Positions 34,913 to 43,863 of a DNA stretch of 64,000 nt are shown piece by piece (within the stretch, counting starts at the first letter, position 1; every line of letters starts with the position of its first letter). The DNA comes from WLND01 sp040398845. GTDB lineage: Bacteria; Actinomycetota; Actinomycetes; S36-B12. The translations under genes and the position numbers were made by a program. The DNA lies in NCBI GenBank assembly GCA_040398845.1, contig JBBATH010000001.1:186001-250000 (forward strand). The letters are read 5' to 3'. The notes beneath the pieces are model-generated. The model saw only the letters and a program-made list of their open reading frames with translations, did no database searches and had not been told where the DNA came from.

Positions 34913-35203
34913 ATGGTCACCTACCAGTACAAGTGTGAACTCGATGGTCCCACCGACATTGACCGGCCAATGGGTGAGGCAACCCAGACCACCGAATGCC
35001 CGGTTTGCCGTCAGCAAGCGCAACGAGTTTTTTCAATTCCACGGGTATCCGTGGTTGATCAAAAGCGAATGAAACTAATTGACTCAACCAAGGCGACGAG
35101 TGACCGGCCTGAAGTAGTTACTTCAATACCCAATGACGGTCGGCGCAAGACTCAGCCGATGGCTCCCAACAATCCACTCCTGCAAAAACTCCCCAGACCC
35201 TAA
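34913..35203 (+). CDS. fmdB: FmdB-family zinc-ribbon protein
   Basis: Small protein of 96 aa. The N-terminal YQYKCELDG and CPVCRQQAQRVFSIPRVSV form the FmdB-type zinc ribbon (CxxC pair plus an upstream Cys). FmdB was named in Methylophilus as a regulator associated with formamidase, and the same pairing appears here: the formamidase gene follows on the opposite strand. GATAAGGAGAACGTACG precedes the ATG. The C-terminal half is basic and unstructured (GRRKTQPMAPNNP). Confidence 0.8.
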   Translation: MVTYQYKCELDGPTDIDRPMGEATQTTECPVCRQQAQRVFSIPRVSVVDQKRMKLIDSTKATSDRPEVVTSIPNDGRRKTQPMAPNNPLLQKLPRP

Positions 35204-35209
35204 ACATGA

Positions 35210-35244
35210 AAGGTGCGGGCTCCCCGGAAGGGGGCCCGCACCTT
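35210..35244. terminator. Terminator between fmdB and formamidase gene
   Basis: AAGGTGCGGGC pairs with GCCCGCACCTT with a further CCC/GGG pairing inside. It separates two convergent genes. Confidence 0.8.
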
Positions 35245-35258
35245 GTCATTGAGGAGGC

Positions 35259-36587
35259 TCACCAGGGATAGGGAGCCCACTTGCCTTCGACGTGGTCTGC
35301 CCAACGTGACATCGGCACATCCATGCCACCGGATGCAACGCTGCCCTTGACCTGCGAGGGGCCACTTGCATTCGGTGCGATATCCATATCGAAGATTGCC
35401 TTCGGGATGTATACCGTCGAGCAAGCATTCGGGATGTCAACGACGCCAGAGAGGCGACCTTCGACCGGTGCCGTGCCCAAGATCATGTAGGCCTGAATCG
35501 GCGTGTACCCGAACTTAACGAGGTAGTCAATCGCGTGCAGGTTCGCACGTTGGTAGGCCAAGAATGAATCCAGATACTTCTGCTCGCCATCCAAAGTCAC
35601 CGAGGTGCCCGAGAAAGCCAACCATTCGCTGTACTGCGGATCGGTATTGCCGGGCATGAAGATCGCATTTTCGGAGACACCGTACTTCTCCATGCCGCCC
35701 TTGATGATGTCGACACCAAGATCCAAGAAACCGCCCATCTCAATGGCTCCGCAGAAGGTGATTTCACCGTCGCCCTGTGAGAAGTGGAGGTCGCCAAAGG
35801 ACAAATTCGCTCCATCAACAAACACGGGGTAGAAAACTCGGGTGCCCTTTGTGAAGTTCTTGATGTCCTGGTTGCCGCCATTTTCGCGAGGTGGTGCGGT
35901 ACGTGCAGCTTCACCAGCAACGCGGTCGTAATCGGCGCCCTTCAACTTGCCCAAGATTGCGCTGTCCGGGTTCGGTGGCAGCGCAAGCGGTGGCACTCTG
36001 GTTGGGTTGGTCTTGATGAGGTCAGTCTCACGCTTGGTCCACTTAGCCAGCAGTTCGGCAGATGGGGCCGTGCCCATGAGACCGGGATGGAAGATTCCGG
36101 TGTAGGAAACACCGGGGATGTGGCGAGATGTTGCCTTGCCACCCCTGAAGTCCCAGATCGCCTTGTAGGCATCCGGGAACTGATCAACCAAGAAACCGCC
36201 GCCATTTTCCAGTGGGAAAACACCCGTGTAGCCCCAGCCTTCACCGGAGATCCCGTCACGATTGTCGACGAGGCGATCACCATCTGGGTCACCGCATGGA
36301 CCACCATCGAGGATGTCAACGACAAGTAGGTCTCCTGGCTTAGCGCCTTCAACCCGAAATGGGCCCGAGAGAACGTGCACACCGGCTAGCGGCGCATCGC
36401 GCACATCGTCGGCCGAATCGTTATTGCGGATGGCACCGTCGAACCACTCACGGCAATCCGCGTGGAAGCTGTCACCTGGCTGCACCGTGACATTGTGCGG
36501 GATATCTGGATGCCAGCGGTTGTGTCCGACGTGCTTTTGGTCCGTGAATGACTTTTTGTTGTCTAGCGGGAAAAGATTCTTAGGCAT
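35259..36587 (-). CDS. fmdA: Formamidase (acetamidase/formamidase family)
   Basis: Hydrolyses formamide to formate and ammonium, releasing usable nitrogen. 442 aa, somewhat longer than Methylophilus FmdA. Seen: GHNRWHPDIPHNVTVQPGDS, GPFRVEGAKPGDLLVVDILD, IPGVSYTGIFHPGLMGTAPS, the metal-site region NLSFGDLHFSQGDGEITFCG and IEMGGFLDLGVDIIKGGME. Acetamidases of the same family are shorter and branch elsewhere, but substrate preference cannot be proven. It is followed on the same strand by an AmiS channel, 57 bases upstream in the gene order (36645), and its product feeds the formate dehydrogenase. Confidence 0.9.
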   Translation of the reverse strand: MPKNLFPLDNKKSFTDQKHVGHNRWHPDIPHNVTVQPGDSFHADCREWFDGAIRNNDSADDVRDAPLAGVHVLSGPFRVEGAKPGDLLVVDILDGGPCGDPDGDRLVDNRDGISGEGWGYTGVFPLENGGGFLVDQFPDAYKAIWDFRGGKATSRHIPGVSYTGIFHPGLMGTAPSAELLAKWTKRETDLIKTNPTRVPPLALPPNPDSAILGKLKGADYDRVAGEAARTAPPRENGGNQDIKNFTKGTRVFYPVFVDGANLSFGDLHFSQGDGEITFCGAIEMGGFLDLGVDIIKGGMEKYGVSENAIFMPGNTDPQYSEWLAFSGTSVTLDGEQKYLDSFLAYQRANLHAIDYLVKFGYTPIQAYMILGTAPVEGRLSGVVDIPNACSTVYIPKAIFDMDIAPNASGPSQVKGSVASGGMDVPMSRWADHVEGKWAPYPW

Positions 36588-36644
36588 AATTACTCCACTA
36601 AATATTGATTGAGGAATGCGTAATGAATAAGCGAGCCACGGTGA

Positions 36645-37253
36645 TCAGGCCGTTGCCGGCGCGCGCATCTTGACATACAGACCGCCGAACACCACAACGC
36701 CAAACACTGCCAAAATAATGGCCAAGGTGTTGGCGTTGATGTCAGCAATACGTCCGGTAAGGATTAAAAATGCCGGGATTAATCCAGTGACGATGCCCTC
36801 AACAGCCGCAACCGCACCGGTGTATCTGCCTACGCCGTCGCGCTTACGTGCGAGTAGGAGGAAGAAGAGTAACCACAGGAAGGCCCAGTAGAGCCAGATA
36901 ACCCCGAAGACGGGGTCTCCCGCGTCGAATGAAATCAACGAGTAAACAACCGCTGCAATCACCACATAAAGCGAAAACATCCCTAGTCCGGTGCCATCGA
37001 GTCCCCACATAAGGTTGCACGCGACATACAAGTACGTGAAACCGAACAGATAAAGACCCGATGCTCCAATGATTTTTGTCATGTCACCGTCAGCATTAAT
37101 GATCAAATACGTGGGTACCACAACTTGCAGGAGCCCAACGAAAATATTTAGCGGTGCTGCAGATTTACCGTCTATCCAGCCGAGCAACATCGTCCCATTT
37201 AGGAAGAGAATTGCACCGACATATAGCAACCCAACTGCGCCCATTTGCGCCAC
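36645..37253 (-). CDS. AmiS/UreI-type amide channel (formamide or urea)
   Basis: Integral membrane channel, 202 aa, six hydrophobic helices such as GAVGLLYVGAILFLNGTMLL, LLQVVVPTYLIINADGD and FWLLFFLLLARKRDG. The family passes short amides or urea without energy input. Location immediately before the formamidase gene, same strand, supports formamide uptake. The gene is divergent from fdsG with a 184-base spacer that should hold both promoters. Confidence 0.88.
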   Translation of the reverse strand: MAQMGAVGLLYVGAILFLNGTMLLGWIDGKSAAPLNIFVGLLQVVVPTYLIINADGDMTKIIGASGLYLFGFTYLYVACNLMWGLDGTGLGMFSLYVVIAAVVYSLISFDAGDPVFGVIWLYWAFLWLLFFLLLARKRDGVGRYTGAVAAVEGIVTGLIPAFLILTGRIADINANTLAIILAVFGVVVFGGLYVKMRAPATA

Positions 37254-37437
37254 CTTTCATGTGCACGCTGCTACCCCCCAAGAGCGGGCAGCGTGCGCGT
37301 CGATTCGCCTACGCCGTAAGGTCCTCGCCCAATGGCGCTGTGTCAAGAGGAATCGACTTTTTGGCATCAACAATTTCTCCTGCGGGGTATGTTTCTACTT
37401 GAGGGCCTCATCTGATCCGGGCGAAGGAATGGTGTTT

Positions 37438-37917
37438 ATGGCTTACGCGGTAGCACCTTGGTCACCTAGCGCCGGCCAACACTTGCTGGAGATGTTGTCC
37501 CCTGAAGAGAGGCTGATCCTCCCGGCCCTGCAGTCAATCCAGCACGGTTTTGGTTTTGTACCAAAGGATGCTGTCGCTCTCGTTGCGACGGCACTTAATG
37601 TCTCCGTCGCCGATGTACACGGTGTCCTCACCTACTACCACGATCTGCGCACCACACCTCCTGCGCCTGTAACCGTTGCCGTGTGTGTCGCTGAGGCCTG
37701 TCAGGCAACCGGGGCCCGCGAACTTGTTTCCCACCTGCACCGCACTCTCGCCGCAGTGGGTGAGCGATCGGTCGATGGTGAAGTCGACCTGGTCGAGGTT
37801 TTCTGCCTCGGGAACTGCGCACTCGGCCCCGCTGCACTGATTAATGGGCGATTGGTCGGACGACTTTCGCCCGCCACTTTTGCCGACGTACTCGATGATG
37901 CGCGAGCCACCAGATGA
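37438..37917 (+). CDS. fdsG: NAD-dependent formate dehydrogenase gamma subunit (NuoE-like)
   Basis: Electron-transfer subunit with a thioredoxin-like [2Fe-2S] fold, 159 aa. Cluster ligands can be placed: VAVCVAEACQATGA (CxxxxC) and VFCLGNCALGPA (CxxxC). HGFGFVPKDAVALVATALNV and HGVLTYYHDLRT are typical NuoE helices. Start chosen at ATG 37438 (GAAGGA at 37423); ATG 37429 is too close to that site. The stop overlaps fdsB by four bases (ATGA). Confidence 0.92.
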   Translation: MAYAVAPWSPSAGQHLLEMLSPEERLILPALQSIQHGFGFVPKDAVALVATALNVSVADVHGVLTYYHDLRTTPPAPVTVAVCVAEACQATGARELVSHLHRTLAAVGERSVDGEVDLVEVFCLGNCALGPAALINGRLVGRLSPATFADVLDDARATR

Positions 37918-39446
37918 CCGTAAGCGTCTATGTGCCAAGTGACAGCGCCGCAACGTCGGTCGGCGCAAATGCGGTTGCCAAAGCAATTGTGGCCGAGTCC
38001 ACGCAACGAAATCTGGAAATCAAACTCGTGCGCAATGGCTCCCGCGGACTGCTCTGGTTGGAGCCCCTTGTTGAGGTAGCAACCGCCGAGGGCAGGGTGG
38101 GTTACGGACCGGTAACCGCGGCTGATGTTGCTGCACTTTTCGATTCGGATTTCTTAACCGGGGCAGATAATATTTTTTCTGTTGGCTTGGTTGACAAAAT
38201 CCCATGGCTAGCCGATCAGCAGCGAGTCACTTTTTCGCGCGTCGGAGTTATTGACCCACTAGACATCAGCGACTACGAAGCCCACGGGGGCCTTGTTGGC
38301 TTACGCGTAGCAATTGCACTCGATCAGTCCGCCATAGTTGACGAGGTACTTGCGTCCGGCTTACGCGGTCGCGGGGGAGCTGGGTTCCCCGCCGCCATCA
38401 AATGGCGCACCGTGATGGATGCCAGCTCAGACCAAAAATATGTCTGTTGCAACGCCGATGAAGGTGACAGCGGCACCTTTGCCGACCGGATGTTGATGGA
38501 GGGTGATCCGTTCACTCTTATCGAAGGCATGACGATCGCCGGCATTGCAGGTGGAGCTACCAAGGGCCTGATCTACATCAGATCTGAATATCCAGATGCA
38601 ATCACCACAATGAAAGCCGCCTTACTGAGCGCGCGCGAATACGGGTTGCTCGGTGCAGACGTACTTGGGGGCGGTAAGACCTTTGATATTTCGATAAGAG
38701 TGGGTGCTGGCTCATACGTGTGCGGTGAAGAAACCGCGATGCTCGAAAGCCTTGAGGGCAAACGTGGGATGGTGCGAGCCAAGCCACCAATCCCGGCGCT
38801 GCACGGTTTATTCGGTGCACCCACGATCGTCAACAATGTTTTGACGCTGGCCACCGTGCCTATGATCATGGCTCAGGGGGCGGCGGCCTACCAAGCCTTG
38901 GGCTCCGACCGCTCACGCGGCACCCAGGTGTTTCAACTAGCCGGCAACATTGCCCGCGGCGGGATCGTCGAACGCGCCTTCGGCATTAGCCTCCACGCGC
39001 TCGTGCATACCTATGGCGGCGGCACCAGCTCTGGTCGACCGGTGCGCTCGGTGCAAGTCGGTGGCCCACTCGGTGCTTACTTCCCGGCCAGCGGGCTAGA
39101 CGTCGCCATGGATTATGAAGCGCTCATCGCCGCTGGCGGCATGCTCGGGCACGGGGGCATCGTCGTATTCGACGACTCAGTAGATATGGCCCAGCAGGCG
39201 CGCTTCGCGATGGAGTTTTGCGCGAAAGAGTCCTGCGGCAAGTGCACATCGTGCCGAGTTGGGTCAGTGCGTGGCGTCGAGGTGATCGACAAAGTCATGA
39301 ACAACATTGATCGGACCGCGAATCTTGACCTCCTCACTGACCTGTGCGACCTTATGACCTATGGCTCGCTCTGTGCTATGGGTGGGTTGACACCGATGCC
39401 AGTTCTCAGTGCACTTCGCGAGTTTCCGGAGGATTTTCAAAAATGA
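37914..39446 (+). CDS. fdsB: Formate dehydrogenase beta subunit (NuoF-like, FMN/NAD)
   Basis: NADH-forming subunit of soluble NAD-dependent formate dehydrogenase, 510 aa. An N-terminal thioredoxin-like region (residues 1 to about 110) is followed by the FMN/NAD module: GLRGRGGAGFPAAIKW, CCNADEGDSGTFADRMLMEG and VGAGSYVCGEETAMLESLEG. The [4Fe-4S] ligands are ESCGKCTSCRVGSVRG and a distal Cys in SLCAMGG. Start ATGA overlap with fdsG, end overlaps fdsA start by four bases, so subunits are made in fixed ratio. Confidence 0.94.
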   Translation: MTVSVYVPSDSAATSVGANAVAKAIVAESTQRNLEIKLVRNGSRGLLWLEPLVEVATAEGRVGYGPVTAADVAALFDSDFLTGADNIFSVGLVDKIPWLADQQRVTFSRVGVIDPLDISDYEAHGGLVGLRVAIALDQSAIVDEVLASGLRGRGGAGFPAAIKWRTVMDASSDQKYVCCNADEGDSGTFADRMLMEGDPFTLIEGMTIAGIAGGATKGLIYIRSEYPDAITTMKAALLSAREYGLLGADVLGGGKTFDISIRVGAGSYVCGEETAMLESLEGKRGMVRAKPPIPALHGLFGAPTIVNNVLTLATVPMIMAQGAAAYQALGSDRSRGTQVFQLAGNIARGGIVERAFGISLHALVHTYGGGTSSGRPVRSVQVGGPLGAYFPASGLDVAMDYEALIAAGGMLGHGGIVVFDDSVDMAQQARFAMEFCAKESCGKCTSCRVGSVRGVEVIDKVMNNIDRTANLDLLTDLCDLMTYGSLCAMGGLTPMPVLSALREFPEDFQK

Positions 39447-42400
39447 CAATCATGCGCGAACTGGACTACGGCACCCCGAGTAAGACCGCTGATGTCACCG
39501 TGGCTGTCGAGATTGACGGTCACCGGGTCTCGGTGCCCGTCGGCACCTCAGTGCTGCGCGCTGCGAGCGAGGCTGGGATTCCCGTCCCGAAACTTTGCGC
39601 TACCGATTCACTCGAGCCATTCGGATCATGCCGCCTGTGCCTAGTCGAAATTGACGGGAAGAAGGGCACGCCCGCGTCCTGCACTACCCCGTGTGAGGAC
39701 GGAATGCGGGTTCACACCACTTCGCCAAAAATTGATCGGTTGCGCCGTGGGGTCATGGAGCTCTACATCTCTGACCACCCACTTGATTGCCTAACCTGCC
39801 CGGCCAACGGAGACTGCGAACTACAGGACATGGCGGGAGTCGTTGGGTTGCGCGATGTGCGCTACGGGTATGCCGGTGAGAACCACTTAGATGCACCGAC
39901 CGACGACAGTAATCCTTATTTCTCCTTTGACGAAAGTAAGTGCATCGTTTGTAGCCGTTGCGTGCGTGCGTGCAGTGAAGTTCAAGGCACATTCGCGCTC
40001 ACCATTGAGGGCCGGGGTTTCAATTCAAAGGTCAGCCCAGGCGGCCTCAATTTCCTTGAGAGTGAATGTGTGTCATGCGGGGCCTGCGTGCAGGCGTGCC
40101 CAACATCGACCCTCCAGGAAAAGGCCGTTATTCAACTTGGTATGCCTACCCGCACCGTGCTGACCACCTGCGCCTATTGCGGTGTTGGATGCACCTTTAA
40201 GGCTGAAATGCGCGGTGACGAACTCGTACGCATGGTGCCTTATAAGGACGGTGGGGCCAATGAAGGGCATTCGTGCGTCAAAGGTCGCTTCGCTTTTGGC
40301 TACGCCTCCCACCCGGATCGCGTGCTTAATCCGATGATTCGCGAATCCATCGCTGACCCTTGGCTGGAGGTGACTTGGGACGAGGCCATCGGCTACGCCG
40401 CCAAAAAGCTCAAGGCAATTCAAGCGAAGCACGGCGTCGACAGTATCGGTGGCATCACCTCATCGAGATGTACGAACGAAGATGTGTATGTGGTGCAAAA
40501 ACTTGTGCGCGCCGCATTCGGTAACAACAACGTTGATACCTGTGCCCGGGTTTGCCACTCACCAACCGGATATGGCCTCAAGCAAACCTTCGGTACCTCG
40601 GCCGGCACCCAAGACTTCAAGTCGGTTGACGAGGCTGACGTCATCTTGGTGATCGGCGCCAACCCGACCGAGGCCCATCCTGTATTTGGTTCACGCATGA
40701 AACGCCGCCTGCGCGCCGGTGCAAAACTGATAGTGATCGACCCAAGGCGCACCGATCTGGTGCGCTCACCTCACATCGAAGCCGACTATCACCTGCAACT
40801 GCAACCCGGTACCAATGTTGCTGTCGTCAATGCCTTAGCTCACGTCATCTTTACTGAAGGACTATTCGACGAGGCCTTCGTGGCTAGTCGCTGTAATGAC
40901 GAGTCATTCGCAGCGTGGGCGGAGTTCATCAACCTGCCTGAAAACAGCCCGGAGTCGGTGGCTAAGCAATCTGGGGTGCCAGCGGAGGAGATGAAGGGTG
41001 CGGCCCGACTTTACGCCGCCGGCCCAAACTCGGCGATCTACTACGGGCTTGGAGTTACCGAGCACAGCCAGGGCTCAACGATGGTGATGGGTATGGCTAA
41101 TTTGGCCATGCTCACTGGCAATGTTGGACGCGTCGGTGTTGGCGTAAATCCCCTACGCGGGCAAAATAACGTGCAGGGCTCCTGCGACATGGGTTCGTTC
41201 CCGCATGAGTTTACCGGCTACCGTCATGTTTCTGACGACACCGTTCGCGAGCAATTCGAGACCCTCTGGGGACGCGAATTGCAATCCGCACCTGGGCTGC
41301 GCATCCCCAACATGCTCGACGCCGCAGTTGTCGGAAGTTTCCGCGGAATTTATATTCAAGGCGAAGATATCGCGCAGTCTGATCCGAACACCACACATGT
41401 CACCGCTGCACTTGCCGCCATGGAACTGGTAATCGTGCAAGATCTCTTCATCAATGAGACCGCTGCCTTCGCACATGTCTTCCTCCCAGGTACCTCTTTC
41501 CTGGAGAAGGACGGCACATTCACCAATGCCGAGCGACGCATAAACAGAGTGCGCCCAATCATGGCAAGTCGTACCGGAAAGTCAGAGTGGGAAGTCACCT
41601 GCGATCTCGCAAAGGCCCTCGGTTACCCGATGCACTACAACAATGCGTCAGAGATCATGGATGAAATCGCCCAAATCACCCCGACCTTTGCCGGGGTTTC
41701 CTTCGCGAAACTAGATGAATTGGGCAGCATCCAATGGCCTTGCAACGCCGCGCACCCCGAAGGGACACCGACAATGCATGTTGGTGCATTCACCCGCGGA
41801 GAGGGTCGGTTCATTGAAACCCCGTACGTGCCAACCCCTGAACGCTCGACAAGGCGATACCCGCTGCTCCTCACCACGGGCCGCTCCGTGAGCCAATACA
41901 ACGTCGGAGCACAAACGAGGCGGACCGCAAATGTGGTCTGGCAATCCGAAGACTTCTTGGATATTCATGAGTCAGACGCAGAGCTCCGGGGAGTAGTCGA
42001 TGGCACGTGGGTCGAACTCGCCAGCCGCGTCGGAAAGACTAGATTGCGCGCGCGAATCTCTGAACGAGTGCCCCCCGGCGTCGTCTACACGACTTTTCAC
42101 TTCCCGGTCAGCGGAGCCAACGTTGTCACCACCGAGTTTTCCGATTGGGCGACCAACTGCCCGGAGTACAAGGTGACGGCTGTCGAAGTGCGTCCAACTC
42201 TCGAGGCCGGTGGGGTGGCATCCGCCCACGAACTCGGCCTCGAAGAACTGCATACGGAGGTTCATGAGGACGCAACCGCAACCTTGGTGCGCATGGCAAA
42301 TGAAATCACCTCGAACAGTACCCACCTCCACCAATTGGCGGCGATCGAGGCGGTATCCACCCATCTCAGGATGTTCTGGACCCCGCAAATGATCGAGGAC

Positions 42401-42490
42401 CTCACCACCTACGCGCAGGCCCACCCCGAAGGTCTGCAGGATGTGGCGTTGGCCGCTCTTGGGCAAGTTCCGATGGCCGCGGTGATCTGA
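39443..42490 (+). CDS. fdsA: Formate dehydrogenase alpha subunit with FdsD-like C-terminal domain
   Basis: Molybdenum bis-MGD catalytic subunit, 1015 aa from ATG 39443 (CCGGAGGA upstream). Domains in order: N-terminal [2Fe-2S] (PKLCATDSLEPFGSCRLC, then CTTPCEDG); His-Cys cluster (DHPLDCLTCPANGDC); two [4Fe-4S] ferredoxin sites (CIVCSRCVRAC, CVSCGACVQACPT); [4Fe-4S] CAYCGVGC; active-site Cys in CARVCHSPTGYG rather than selenocysteine. The last 75 residues, from about ATLVRMANEITSNSTHLHQL to MFWTPQMIEDLTTYA, resemble FdsD, normally a separate small subunit. FdsC/FdhD and molybdenum-cofactor genes are not in the window, so they must be encoded elsewhere. Confidence 0.94.
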   Translation: MTIMRELDYGTPSKTADVTVAVEIDGHRVSVPVGTSVLRAASEAGIPVPKLCATDSLEPFGSCRLCLVEIDGKKGTPASCTTPCEDGMRVHTTSPKIDRLRRGVMELYISDHPLDCLTCPANGDCELQDMAGVVGLRDVRYGYAGENHLDAPTDDSNPYFSFDESKCIVCSRCVRACSEVQGTFALTIEGRGFNSKVSPGGLNFLESECVSCGACVQACPTSTLQEKAVIQLGMPTRTVLTTCAYCGVGCTFKAEMRGDELVRMVPYKDGGANEGHSCVKGRFAFGYASHPDRVLNPMIRESIADPWLEVTWDEAIGYAAKKLKAIQAKHGVDSIGGITSSRCTNEDVYVVQKLVRAAFGNNNVDTCARVCHSPTGYGLKQTFGTSAGTQDFKSVDEADVILVIGANPTEAHPVFGSRMKRRLRAGAKLIVIDPRRTDLVRSPHIEADYHLQLQPGTNVAVVNALAHVIFTEGLFDEAFVASRCNDESFAAWAEFINLPENSPESVAKQSGVPAEEMKGAARLYAAGPNSAIYYGLGVTEHSQGSTMVMGMANLAMLTGNVGRVGVGVNPLRGQNNVQGSCDMGSFPHEFTGYRHVSDDTVREQFETLWGRELQSAPGLRIPNMLDAAVVGSFRGIYIQGEDIAQSDPNTTHVTAALAAMELVIVQDLFINETAAFAHVFLPGTSFLEKDGTFTNAERRINRVRPIMASRTGKSEWEVTCDLAKALGYPMHYNNASEIMDEIAQITPTFAGVSFAKLDELGSIQWPCNAAHPEGTPTMHVGAFTRGEGRFIETPYVPTPERSTRRYPLLLTTGRSVSQYNVGAQTRRTANVVWQSEDFLDIHESDAELRGVVDGTWVELASRVGKTRLRARISERVPPGVVYTTFHFPVSGANVVTTEFSDWATNCPEYKVTAVEVRPTLEAGGVASAHELGLEELHTEVHEDATATLVRMANEITSNSTHLHQLAAIEAVSTHLRMFWTPQMIEDLTTYAQAHPEGLQDVALAALGQVPMAAVI

Positions 42491-42722
42491 CTCCATTACG
42501 GCCAGCACCTGACACTTTTGCTGACTGGATTCATTTCTGCGTAGTGCTATCCGGTTGCATGGTGCTGGTCTCGACGCGAACGGAATTTGTCAACCCTGCT
42601 GAGACAGGTCGGGGGTGTGCCAAGCGATCCGTAGGCCGCTCACCCGCGAAAACCTCCGGCATTTTCGCGAGCACTTGGCTCACACGGTTGAGCGTTTATC
42701 GGGGGCGGGTAGCCTTCGATAC

Positions 42723-43136
42723 GTGACGATTCCGCCGCTAGGCCCTCTTGCGCTCCCTGGCGAAGTAGCGGGGCTCGGTCGGCGGGTCGCCGCCATCGCG
42801 CTTGACTGGTTCGCGAGCATCCTGCTCTCTCGCGTCATCTTCGGGCAATTGACCTATGGCTCGCCCGAATCGTCATTCGCGATCCTCATGATCTTCATCG
42901 CGGAGGTCGTGATCTTCACGTGGTTGATGTCGGCCTCGTTCGGTCAGCGACTGCTCGGAGTCTCGGTGGTGCGGATGGACGGAGGAAGGCTCGCACTTTG
43001 GCGCGTGTTCGTGCGCACGCTGCTCATCTGCCTCATCATTCCCGCCGTCGTGTACGACAACACTGGGCGCGGCCTGCACGATCGGGCGGTCGGCAGTGTC
43101 GCGATCCGGGCAAGACGCCCGGTCCAGCGGACCTGA
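42723..43136 (+). CDS. RDD family membrane protein, copy B (full length)
   Basis: Integral membrane protein of unknown transport or regulatory role, 137 aa from GTG 42723. RRVAAIALDWFASILLSRVI is the conserved Arg-Asp region of the first helix; FAILMIFIAEVVIFTWLMSA is the second; FGQRLLGVSVVRMDGGRLAL then VFVRTLLICLIIPAVVYDNT is the third; the C-terminal GRGLHDRAVGSVAIRARRP has the second Asp. The start lies directly at the end of a promoter-like sequence (TTGAGC, 17 bases, -10-like TTCGAT), suggesting leaderless expression. Actinobacteria commonly keep an RDD gene beside glnA1; here it has been moved 11 kb away by the inserted block. Confidence 0.85.
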   Translation: MTIPPLGPLALPGEVAGLGRRVAAIALDWFASILLSRVIFGQLTYGSPESSFAILMIFIAEVVIFTWLMSASFGQRLLGVSVVRMDGGRLALWRVFVRTLLICLIIPAVVYDNTGRGLHDRAVGSVAIRARRPVQRT

Positions 43137-43145
43137 TTCCAGTTC

Positions 43146-43205
43146 GGGCGGGTTGATGTCGCTTCGCGGCAACGACCCGCCCCTCCAAGCGACATCAACC
43201 CGCCC
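43146..43205. terminator. 19-bp perfect hairpin after RDD copy B
   Basis: GGGCGGGTTGATGTCGCTT pairs perfectly with AAGCGACATCAACCCGCCC around a 22-base loop, ten bases after the RDD stop. Sister elements lie at 33380 and 44849. Confidence 0.8.
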
Positions 43206-43246
43206 AAACCGGCGTCGTCAGGCGCTGCGCGAGGTCAGCACGGTGG

Positions 43247-43435
43247 ATTACACCTTCAACGCAGCCTCGCCCGGTCGAGCCTCTCCTCACCTCGGTGGTG
43301 GGGATCAAGAAGGTCAATCCGTATTGCCGTCGGCAGTTCTACAAAGAATCTGTTGGCCGAGCGGATGTTTGTCCAAAGGAGGCTGCTTACAACATCGACT
43401 GGTCTACGGTCATCTAGAACCCGACTTGTTGTGAT
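43247..43435 (+). pseudogene. Txe/YoeB toxin remnant, copy B
   Basis: KVNPYCRRQFYKESVG is followed, after a frame change, by SGCLSKGGCLQHRLVYGHLE, equivalent to the copy A core VNPYGHQQPYEKYVGGLSGC. It is shorter and frame-broken compared with copy A, so not functional. The rest of 43137-43499 holds only the hairpin and the toxin promoter. Confidence 0.6.
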
Positions 43436-43458
43436 GTGCCCCGCAGCGGGCCTTCCGG

Positions 43459-43475
43459 ACAAATACAACATTTGT
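43459..43475. promoter_or_regulatory. Palindromic operator and promoter of the RelE/XRE module
   Basis: ACAAAT-ACAAC-ATTTGT forms a six-base inverted repeat overlapping a promoter: TATATAG/TATAGT at 43478-43485 is a good -10. Typical placement for autorepression by the XRE antitoxin. The equivalent segment in unit A appears to be deleted. Confidence 0.6.
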
Positions 43476-43499
43476 GCTATATAGTCTGGAAGGTATAAC

Positions 43500-43853
43500 G
43501 TGGCCGGTGGTTGGGAAGTGGAAGTCGACCCTGTCGTGGACTGGCTCGTCGGCCTAGACCAGAAGTCCTATGAGCAGGTCATCGCTGCTCTGGAGTTTCT
43601 GGCCGAGCGCGGACCGGGACTGGGCCGGCCTCTGGTCGACTCATTGGTCGGCTCGCAACATAAGAACATGAAAGAGCGTCGACCGGGATTTAGCGGTCGA
43701 TCCGAACTGAGGGTGCTGTTCGCATTCGATCCGGATAGCCGTGAGATCCTGCTGGTGGCTGGAGACAAGGCTGGGAATTGGCAGAAGTGGTACCGCGTCA
43801 ACATCCCGCTCGCCGACGAGCGACTGACAGAGCATCTGAGTCGGCGACACTAG
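43500..43853 (+). CDS. RelE/ParE-superfamily toxin, copy B (intact)
   Basis: HigB-like mRNA interferase candidate, 117 aa, GTG 43500 with GGAAGG seven bases upstream. EVEVDPVVDWLVGLDQKSYE begins the helical N-terminus; FSGRSELRVLFAFDPDSREI and LVAGDKAGNWQKWYRVNIPL are the beta-sheet catalytic region, followed by ADERLTEHLSRRH. Basic residues at RRPG and KAGNWQKW could contact RNA. Toxin-first order is HigBA-like. Ten bases separate it from its antitoxin. It is the intact counterpart of the 33.8-kb remnant. Confidence 0.85.
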   Translation: MAGGWEVEVDPVVDWLVGLDQKSYEQVIAALEFLAERGPGLGRPLVDSLVGSQHKNMKERRPGFSGRSELRVLFAFDPDSREILLVAGDKAGNWQKWYRVNIPLADERLTEHLSRRH

Positions 43854-43863
43854 GAAGGGAATC

